This document shows positions 50,369-59,262 of a DNA stretch of 64,000 nucleotides, piece by piece. The position numbers and the translations under genes were made by a program. The notes below the pieces were generated by a model that saw nothing but the letters and a program-made list of their open reading frames with translations, had not been told where the DNA came from and made no database searches. Source of the DNA: Caenorhabditis elegans (Eukaryota > Nematoda > Chromadorea > Rhabditida > Rhabditidae); NCBI RefSeq assembly GCF_000002985.6, contig NC_003279.8:7006001-7070000 (forward strand), given 5' to 3'. Positions within the stretch are counted from its first letter, which is position 1. Each line of letters starts with the position of its first letter.

Positions 50369-51207
50369 AAAAAACTTTAAATGAAAACTGAGAGAAAATT
50401 TATGAAAGTCACGATCGTTCTGTGCACTGAACGTTGTATTTTTCTCTGCGTCTGGTGGGAGAGTGAGAGAAAAGGAGAATAAAACAACGAGGACAGTTTT
50501 ACTATGCGGAATATTTTCAAATTTCGGCGAAAAAATATATTTGTTGAATATGTTTTTTATTTAAAAAAACACAAGATTGTGTTAAGAAACAAACAATTTT
50601 CGGATTAAAATTTCTTTACAGTACTCCCCAAGTACAGTATATCTTTAAAGGCGCACACCTTTCTGCTTAATGGTCCCGACATGTTTTAATTATTTAATTT
50701 AATAATGGCGCCATTTGTTTAATTTTCAATTTGTTTACCTTTTCTTTCAGACGTTCTCGCGATTTTTCTAGATTCTCCCGTTAACGACCGTTATCAGTTT
50801 TTATTTCCAAGTAATTTCTGCGAAAATTTTTCAGGTTTATTATCTTGCACTGATAATCAGCAAAATAGGTAGAAAAAGCGAAGTATTTCTTTTGTTTTCT
50901 GAACTTTTCCCTCATTTACTTGTTGTCGTCTCGTTTCAAACACAGTAGCATTAAGGAAACGTGTCTTTTGGCTACATTGTAGTTTTGTAGCGGGAATCCA
51001 CAATTTTCCAAGTGAACTTATTGCGAAACTTAGTCACCCCACCATCTGATTGGGGGCAAAGTACGTTCACGGAGGACCTACAAATACTAGCTGACCAGTC
51101 CTCAGTTTCTCTATCTCTTCTTCATGATTTCTCGTTTCTTTTATTCTCTTTTGAGAACGTATTTTCTAGTTTATCATTTTATCAATTGATTGTTTGCAGC
51201 AAGAAAG
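50369..51207. promoter_or_regulatory. Divergent promoter region of the UPF0235 gene and plin-1
   Basis: 0.84 kb between two divergent starts. It holds a dispersed repeat at about 50625-50690 (TACAGTATATCTTTAAAGGC) and a pyrimidine-rich leader before the plin-1 acceptor TTTGCAG at about 51199. No other gene is seen. Confidence 0.5.
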
Positions 51208-53295
51208 ATGACTGACGTCGAGCAGCCAGTATCAGTTGAGGATCAACAAGCCCAAGCCCAAAGCTACTACGATCAAGTCTTAGGAAATGCTTACGTACAA
51301 ACGGTATTTTTATATCGCTTTCCAAAATCTTCGTTTCACAATAATTTTTATTTTCAGGCAATCAATGCATACACAAAGACTAAAGAGTTCCATCCACTTC
51401 TTAACTCCACATTGAATTCAGCCGAAGAAAAGGTTTCCACTGTCGGAAATTATGCGGCTCAAAAAGCCTATGACGGATACAATTCGTACTACGTTAAGCC
51501 AAAGAACACCGCTTATGAAGCAGTCTCTTATGGAACCGAGAGGGCCAAAACAGCTGTTGAGAGCGGAAAGCAAGCTGCTATCGTTGGTGGTACATTCGGA
51601 ATTGGAGCTGCCGTCGTTTTGACCCAATTCTCACTTGCCTTGAGTGCTGGAGGTGCCGCCCTGGTCCTTGAGCAAGTGGACAGTGCTAAAAAGTTGGGAA
51701 GCAGCGCGATTTCTACGATCAAAGAAGCCGAGCTTGCTGTCGAACACAGAATCTTCTCAGCTCTTCATCAGGCCCAACGAATCGCCATGGTTCCTGTGGA
51801 GAAAATCACAGAAAATACTAATTCATTGCTTGACATTCTTGACGGAGCAGTTCAGAAAGGACTCAATATCGAGGTCCCACCATCTGTGAACCTCACCATC
51901 GGACAGCGAGTCAAAAATCTGGCTTCACTGATCGTCCAAGGAGTATCTAACAAGGTAGAGAAATGTAACATTTTTTGAAAATCCGTCTAGCTTTTTAAGG
52001 CACATGATCATGTTATCGATCCAATCAACGAGAGAGCCCGTAATTATCTTGAGCAGCTCAGCCAATCCTTCGTATTGGTTAGTTTATTTTCATAAATGAA
52101 TATATATTGAATCTAAGATTGATACTTTTCAGCTAGACATCGTCCGTGAGAAGAAAACGTGGGTCATAGAGAAGTCAAACGAGCTCTCCACATCTGTCTT
52201 TGATTTCAAGAAAACACTTGAGGAAGAGGCACAAAAATACAAAGTTGCTCCAGAAGAGATGTTGATGAAACACATTCAATCAACCTCCGAGCAACTCTCA
52301 ACACAACTTCAATCATTGCGTGAGAAGGGACAAAACGTTGGTTGTTCTATTCTAGAAAGTATAATTTATTTTCTTTTTTCCAGGTTTTCGGTGATGGAAC
52401 TAAGATTGACTCCACCATTGACTACTTGGAGAACTTGAAGAAGAACTTCACAGATGCTGAGGATGTTTACAAAGTCCGCGACGAGGTATCTAAAATTCAT
52501 TTTAAAAAAAGTTTATCTAAATAAGTATTCTTACAGGTTCTGAACGAGGGACGTCAACGGATCGCCGAGCTTTCAACCTGGACGACTAGCCTTTTGGTTC
52601 GTCAACAAACCGAATAGTAACTTTTCTTCTCAATCACCACTTTACTATCTGTAGTCTTTTCATGTCAAATAACTGGCTCAGTTCCTAAATGATGATGACT
52701 TCTACTCTTTTCTCAATTTTATTTGTTTTTGTCAGACCTTTGCCCTCCATTCCCCTCCTTCGCACCACCCTCACAAATTTTTTTGATATAGAAAGCAAGT
52801 GATAGGCTGGCGACGATGATGGCATCTTTTGTCATGCTATTCAATCTTCTTTCTTTTTGTTTTTTTCCTCTCCATTACACCACTTCGACTTGACCTGTTC
52901 TACTATATCACCTGCGCCGCTCCTTCTCGTCATCATCGTTGAGAATGGTTGTTGTGTGGATGTTGCCTATATTTTGTCAGATGTACGATTACCTTCTCAA
53001 ATTATGCACAGTAAGCAGCCACCTCCTCCCATTTAAAATTCTCACCAGTACCATACTCCTCCCCACATATTTATTCTATCAGCCGTACGTGTATTTTTCC
53101 ATTCTTAAAAGTCCAAAATCCCTCGACCTAGGTTACCAAAAACAAGGGTACGGAAATAAAGATACATAGCATACGGTTTTGCAGATTATCTCGGCCGAAT
53201 GGCAATTTGAACCTGAAGATCTACTAATCGAAGAGCTCTACTTCGATGCGCCACCGCCAGTTCGCACAAGAAACTTGTATAGGAATCGTGCCTAA
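51208..53295 (+). CDS. plin-1: Perilipin PLIN-1, with alternative 3' ends
   Basis: Lipid-droplet coat protein; the worm perilipin limits lipolysis and governs droplet size. Common exons: 51208-51303, 51358-51954, 51991-52077, 52133-52336 and 52384-52485, then 52537 onward. Reading through exon 52537 ends at TAG 52615-52617 (388 residues). Using the donor after 52596 joins in phase to 53185-53295 (C terminus EWQFEPEDLLIEELYFDAPPPVRTRN, TAA), giving 418 residues. A 30-nt cassette 52981-53010 (MYDYLLKLCT), bounded by TTTTGTCAG and GTAAGC, would fit in phase between them (428 residues). It has a PAT-like N terminus (YDQVLGNAYVQTAINAYTKTKEFHPLL), a hydrophobic, Gly/Ala-rich segment (GGTFGIGAAVVLTQFSLALS) and amphipathic helices after it. 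The ATG follows a TTTGCAG acceptor by eight bases. Confidence 0.95.
52981..53010 (+). other. Candidate 30-nt cassette exon of plin-1
   Basis: Ten in-phase codons bounded by a strong acceptor (TTTTGTCAG) and donor (GTAAGC), located inside the intron that leads to the distal plin-1 3' exon. Including or skipping it leaves the frame unchanged. Confidence 0.55.
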
Positions 53296-53325
53296 ATTAC
53301 TGATTAAATTGAACAACTTGTAAAT

Positions 53326-53331
53326 AATAAA
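53326..53331 (+). terminator. Poly(A) signal AATAAA, plin-1 long form
   Basis: Hexamer 31 bases after the distal TAA of plin-1. The short form has no equally clear signal within 100 bases of its TAG. Confidence 0.55.
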
Positions 53332-53503
53332 TTGAGTACTCACCTGATACTGATAAGTCTAGATAAGATGCCGATTATCGGGGAAATAAGAAATCACATG
53401 TGACACTTGCGGTGATTAATCGCTTGTTTCTCCGATCTTTACACTTAACGTTAATGTCTGCCTCTTTTTATAATTTTAGTTCCTTCGCTTGAAAAATGGA
53501 AAA
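53331..53503 (+). repeat. Left copy of a 172-bp direct duplication with hairpin
   Basis: Starts ATTGAGTACTCA and ends near CCTTCGCTTGAAAAATGG; its partner is at 55602-55773. A hairpin at 53377-53436 has an outer stem of 14 pairs (ATCGGGGAAATAAG with CTTGTTTCTCCGAT, including G-T pairs) and an inner stem AATCAC/GTGATT. The copy ends with an acceptor-like TTTTAG at 53479 followed by the open codons LRLKNGK. Confidence 0.8.
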
Positions 53504-53959
53504 AATGCTTGCTTATATTACGGGAACACAAAAAAAAATGACTACTATTTAAATGACTACTATTCTTTCGACCTCCGTAAAACAATACGTACAGTAGCCT
53601 TTTATCGAATTACTGTAGTTTTCGCTACGAAATATTTTGCGCTTTAAATATGTTGCGCAATACGCATTCTCAGAATTTAATGTTACAATAATATCCAAAC
53701 AAGTAGGGCTGCTTAGGCAGCAACCCCCAGCAGCCCCATAGCAACACTGTACCGTAATTTTTTATTTTCTAAAGTTTTTTCAATTATTTTTCTAAAGAGC
53801 TGTAAATAGTCAAAGTTGAGCAAGTTTTCCCGTTCAAGGACGAAAATCTCAGTCTGTGAAAGAGAGAAAATGAAACACGAAAAAGGATTTATCATGAAAG
53901 TCTTTATTTACAAAGTACGAGTAGGAGGCTTTGTTGTAGGATTTCGAAGAAGTGGCTCA

Positions 53960-54994
53960 TCAAATGTCCATCTTTTCCAATACTCCCTCGAGCATTTCTT
54001 TGATATCCTTGATGGAAATTCTCTAGAAAATATAAAGTCATATTATTTCTGATAAACGTGTTCTTACTTTCTGATCGGAAGCCAACAGAGCATGTTCCAT
54101 TCGTTGGCGAAGCTCATCCAACTAATTTGTCTTAATTTTTTAAATGACGGTCAGAAAAGTGTCAAGAACTGCAGACATTTTGACAGAGTCGAGCAGTTGA
54201 TTCTTTGATGTTGGTCGTGGTTTCACATCCTTCTTATCATCATCATCATCTCGAATATCCCGCGTATTCTTTGATTGCGTTCCAACTGTATCAGAGCTAT
54301 TCCTTTTTCCCAAAGTACTCTGCTTCTTCTTTAGATTAAGACCACCAGATCGATCTTTGAACATCAAAATACATCCCCAGGTCGCAATCCACATCAGAAA
54401 ACTCTTGAAACCTGAAAAATGCCGACTTAGTTTACACCTTGTTGTTCTCTTTTTACTCACTTTTTAAGAAGATCCGTGTTCACAGGCAGAGCGTAGACAA
54501 AATGCAGCTTCGCTTGATCCTTTAAACGAATACCGCAATCGCTTGTAGTGGAGAACTGTTCAGACGAGAATCTGAAGAGATAAAACTTTGAAAATTACCA
54601 ATAAACTAAGTTTTTGAACAAGCGAAGACCTTCTGAGCTTTATGAAAACAATAAATTCTAAAATTGCTTGAATTTTTGTTAAAAGAAAACTGCGCCTCAA
54701 CAATAAGTCGTATATTGTTATCTCAATGTTTCTTACAGAAAAGATTTCGTGAGCTAATCTATCGTTACTCACTCAAAACTATAAAAAGTGTGAAGCGAAA
54801 TTCAGAAAAGTACACCAACTAACCGTTTACTCTAACTCGGGGAACTTCTGATTGTGCCCACTGAAGTTCTGAACCGATCCCAAACTTTCAAACCCTTTGG
54901 CTGAGGAACATCCATTCCAACCGACAAACCATTGATCTCCGCTAGGAGAAATGTCCACATGCCAGTGTCTTCTTCGATGGAAAACGTTTCATAA
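53960..54994 (-). pseudogene. Unidentified minus-strand gene, probably decayed
   Basis: Product not recognised. Exon-like blocks in transcript order: 54994-54824, 54571-54461, 54411-54170, 54121-54068 and 54022-53960. The last three join in one phase and encode an Asp/Lys-rich linker (DIRDDDDDKKDVKPRPTSK) then LDELRQRMEHALLASDQK and ISIKDIKEMLEGVLEKMDI, stop TGA. The upstream blocks read well (FSIEEDTGMWTFLLAEINGLSVG; GIRLKDQAKLHFVYALPVN), but the first is open in no single frame to its donor, and the second ends one base out of phase with the third. Either the splice sites used differ from these or the gene carries frameshifts. No domain, transmembrane helix or signal peptide is certain. It lies exactly between the two copies of the duplicated hairpin segment. 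Confidence 0.4.
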
Positions 54995-55601
54995 CTGGAA
55001 TAAAAGTTTACGTGGCCAATTGAATCGAGCCCAATAATCTGAGTCTGATTTTTAATTTATCACAAGCACATTTTGCAATCTGGGAACGGTTAAATTTTTG
55101 CTCAATTCTCTCAATCGGAAATTACACCTGAACTGGAAGTAGAAACCGAACCAGGTTGCAAAATCAGCAAACCTCGACAGCAAAAAAATATTTTGATTTA
55201 AACTAACTTTGTTGTTAAAACGTCGATATTCAAGTCTACAATATAGAAATAATTAAATTAAAAATTTCCCAATATGTGGTTTTTTAAAGAAAAATTTTAA
55301 TGGCATTTAATTTTTTTCACGTTTTTAAACTGATCTCCAAATCTTCCAAACTTCCAAACTCTCTTACTTTGAAAACTCAAGATAATTAAACGGTATACCC
55401 AAAATTAGATGGTGATTAAAAAAATTAGTTTTCAGACGCTGCGACAATGACAAGTCGGTCAGATTTCGAAATTTAACTAATTTCAGGCCATTTTTTGAGC
55501 CGCCATAACTTTTTTTGAGAGGTTTTCTAGAATTTTCATTAGGAATTTTGATTCTAATAAAGCAAAAAAAATAATTCGACTACACCACATTAAAACATTT
55601 A

Positions 55602-55773
55602 AATTGAGTACTCATACATACTGATATATTATGATTAGATGCCGATTATAGGAGAAAGATATAATCACATGCGGCACTTGCGATGATTAATTGATTGTTT
55701 CTCCTATCTTTACACTTTACGTTAATGTATGCGTTTTATCTCATTTCAGATCCTTCGCTTGAGAAATGGGAAA
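55602..55773 (+). repeat. Right copy of the 172-bp direct duplication with hairpin
   Basis: Matches 53331-53503 along its length with scattered differences. Hairpin 55648-55707 has the outer stem ATAGGAGAAA/TTTCTCCTAT (10 perfect pairs) and inner stem AATCA/TGATT. Compared with the left copy, the pair C-G in ATCGG/CCGAT is A-T in ATAGG/CCTAT, a compensatory change. It ends in an acceptor TTTCAG at 55749 followed by the short open frame ILRLRNGKEASSPEVPT and TAG (55750-55803). Confidence 0.8.
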
Positions 55774-57410
55774 GAGGCGTCAAGTCCAGAAGTCCCAACA
55801 TAGGTACATTTGAAAGTGACCCTGAGATCATCAACTATACCATTTCAGCTACATCACTCATCTGAATCCATCTTCTCCCCATTTCTTTCTCTATCCATCA
55901 AAATGTTAGTTTTTTGTCGTCTCAACTAATATGATGACCTCAAAACCGTTCTTGTTTGTATTTCTCTCCGCATAGTTAACAGAAATTCACGAACTATCTC
56001 CTGAAGTAAACACTACAAAAATTGTGTGAAAGCGAGAAGCGGAAGACGTGAAAGTTTTTATTTGAATTTTGTTATTGAATCGAATACGTGATGATTCAGA
56101 TGAGAGTGAGAAAACGCGTAAAATGAGGAGAAACGGATCGGAAATGGGCAACTGAAATTTGAAACTGAAAATGAATTCTTAGTGTCGTACATCCGCAAAA
56201 ATCTTGAAATGTGCTCATATGCTTTTTTCGAGTACGTCTCGCCACGATCTTGTCCTAGATGTACAGGTGGCAAATTTCACAGATTTCTTATATGTGGAGA
56301 ATTTTCATACCTTAAACTCCTCAAAGAAACCAATAATTATTTGAACAAAACACACAAAAAAGTACCAGGTTTTTCAAAACTTTCAATCGAATATTTTGGT
56401 TAATTTCCAAATTTCGGAACAATTTGAAGCATTGCTTTGTGCTCTCCTATGATATTATTCTTCACTTATCTTGCATGGCATTTTCACTGTAATCCCTATA
56501 TGTCACTTTCACATCCATCAGTTTTTTTAAACATTGAATTAATATGTTTCTAGTACTTAACTACATGAACTAGTTGACCTACTCTCTGTGGAAAAAAGGA
56601 CAACAGCAAGTAGAATGGGAGGAAGTTTCTCTTTTTCTTATTTTCATTGAAAAGGGTGAAAACGAGGTTGTTGCTCCATTTCCGACTGTCGTCAAGACTG
56701 TACCTACAGGATAATTACGCAATGTTGTTCTCCCGCACAGCAAAAAAAAAGAGAAAAGTCGAATGGTTTGTGTGACACCTTGAGATGCCGCATGATCGAT
56801 GAACCTTCACTCAAATAAACCGAAAAGTAAATTATCGAAATGAAAGGAGCGAGCAAAAAAAAGAAATAGAGGGCAGTTCAACGAAAACTTTCCACTTCTT
56901 TTGATCTATTATATTGCAGGTATCAAAATCAGGATTTAAGGGAAATGTGTTCTGTGCTTCCGATATACTGAGCGTTCATGGATTAAGAAGACAATATTGA
57001 GAAGGAATCAGCTAGATTTTCCGATATCAAAATTTCAGACCAAACAAAAATTGAAAAAAAAATCGTAATTCCATTAATATACTTCTTGTAGATCTTATAT
57101 ATAGGTAGGAATAAAGACCAACTTATGTGCCTTTAAGCAGGCGTAACTCGCTTTCTTGGCGTTTGGGGGCAACTTACTGCACAACATCAATTACTTTCTA
57201 CCTTCAGCCTGACAACTTATTAAAAGCTGATCAAATAAATTGGTAGTCCTGGCAAGAAACGGCCAACCAAAAATGTTTAACACGAATTTTTCAAATTTGG
57301 CAAAAGCTTTCACTCAACTTCTAAGCTTACATCACCGTATAGAAAGATATCACACGGACTGGTTAGGTCTTTTTCAAGCCGTTTAGGCGAGTAGGCAGGT
57401 ATTTTGTGCC

Positions 57411-57746
57411 TACAGTGCGTGCAACTTCTATAGAACCCCCTAAATTTTCGAGTTTCAGCATGTTCTGATATTTTTCAAGAAAATTTGTTAATGTCAATCG
57501 ATTCTAAATGCCAAAAAACCTACTGTCCAAAATTTTTAGAAAAATATATGCAAAACTACGAGAATTAGGCCAAAAAGTCGTAAAAACGACCGTGCAACTT
57601 CTATAGAACCCCTCAGAATTTTGATTTTAATCGCAAAAAGCACTGAATTTGTTTAAATTTTTCAAAATAATTTTGTAAAACAATAACATCAAAATGATCT
57701 AAATACTTAGTTCGTTCATTAAAAACATGAAAAATGCTACGTGGAA

Positions 57747-57777
<31 letters not shown>

Positions 57778-58210
57778 GATGCACTCTCAATGGTCCTGTA
57801 ACACTTTTTTGTGTGTTAGTGACCAGTGCTCCGCTCCCAGTAGATGTTTTTGCACAAAAACATACCAAAATGTTTTACCATATTCATAGATCATTGTCAT
57901 AGAAATTTGTTTAATTCTGAAAAGTTTCCTCTGTTTTATGGCAGAAACAATTCATTGAGATAATCTGACTTATTATTCATTGGGGGTAAGTGCTCTATGG
58001 GATCCCTTTAATCGACGATTAACCTTCAAACCTCAAAAAAAAAAAACAAGAAAATCACAAAGCTTTTCCTATCTTCACAAAGCTTTTCCTATCTTAAAGG
58101 CATAACTGTGTGTGTATATCTGATCTTTGTCCAACTGTATAGATGTGTTTTGTTTCTGAGAACAAAAGTTGTCCATGGACCAAATTTCTATAGAAGTTGC
58201 ACGCACTGTA
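57411..58210. mobile_element. Non-autonomous DNA transposon with Tc3-like ends
   Basis: The 796-bp sequence 57413-58208 begins CAGTGCGTGCAACTTCTATA and ends with the exact inverse, flanked by TA on each side. The ends resemble those of Tc3 as I remember them (CAGTG then TTCTATAG then a C run). An extra internal copy of the end motif lies at about 57590-57612. It contains an (AT)n run and no transposase frame. Confidence 0.8.
57746..57774. repeat. (AT)n microsatellite
   Basis: About fourteen AT units within the Tc3-like element. Confidence 0.9.
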
Positions 58211-59262
58211 CTTCTAGATTTTAGGTAGAGTGTGTGATTGAAAGTTATATTCAGCAAAATTATAATCAGTGATCCTTTCCAAAGCTTGGCATTGTTGCTT
58301 GAAATCCTGTTCAAGTAGTGTTTGGCAAAAAATTCCCAAAATTTCCGATATGTACTCTATGTTTAATTTTGGGTTTTAAATAAATACGTTGAATTACGCA
58401 AGCTGTTACTTCTAAAAAACATTGTATACATTTTAGGGTTGTAGTGAACTTTTATAATATTTGCTCAAAAACTCTGAAACATTAAAATGACGTGCTGGTC
58501 TGCTTTTATTCTCGAATTATATGATCAAATCTCTGATTTTCTGGTTAAAAAATTCCCTATTGTATTTTGATAGACTTTTTCTCCTTATTTCATTTTTTCA
58601 CAGGGTATATGAGATGATGTTCAAAGTGGTTCATAATATCCAGTTAAGAATCAAAATACTTCACTTTCAAATTAAGTGTCCTGGGCTTCTGAATGCAGGT
58701 GTTGTCTACATATTATTTCTCAAATCAAAATACTCTGTCATTTCTTACGAGCTTAACCAATTCACCTTTTGTATGGCAGCAGCAGGCGTCATACATTTCC
58801 ATCTCAATTGACCTATTCTCGAGTCTCGGCTGTCCATGTAATTATCCATTTTCACCGTGAACCCTTCTGTCCATCGTATTTTTTTCCCATCGCTCCTCTC
58901 TTTCTCTTCATCTCCACAGTTTGACCTTTACACAGAAACTCTTTTTCCCGAATAATATGTAGTTCTTCTCGTAGTTTTCGGAAGAAGTACCGCCCGCCGC
59001 AAGGATTTCTCTTCGTTCCGTCCATCTTAAAAACACGAGCTTAATTGAGAAGCGATCATGTCTTCTTGTCCCGCCCGGGAACGTCATCATGCGTCCCGCC
59101 CGTATTCTGGTCGTACTAGTTACCACCTATGCTCCTCCCACATTTGTTTGGTTCCCCAGATGAAGTAGAAGAAGAGCATTTAATTTAGTTTTGAACGTGT
59201 GTCGTTACAACTACTTATTCTTGTACTTCCTCAAGATTTTTTTATTATTACAGACAGACACA

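Larger units (their letters stand above)
53296..53959. other. plin-1 3' UTR and left copy of a duplicated segment
   Basis: Contains AATAAA at 53326-53331 for plin-1, then the left copy of the 172-bp duplication with its hairpin, then AT-rich DNA up to the stop of the minus-strand gene remnant. Confidence 0.6.
55000..59262. other. Intergenic region with duplication copy and Tc3-like element
   Basis: No complete gene is supported. It contains the right duplicated segment (55602-55773), the Tc3-like element (57411-58210), an (AT)n run and the promoter of the ZP gene. A block at about 55048-55195 on the minus strand is open (FADFATWFGFYFQF) and may be a further piece of the decayed gene. Confidence 0.5.
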
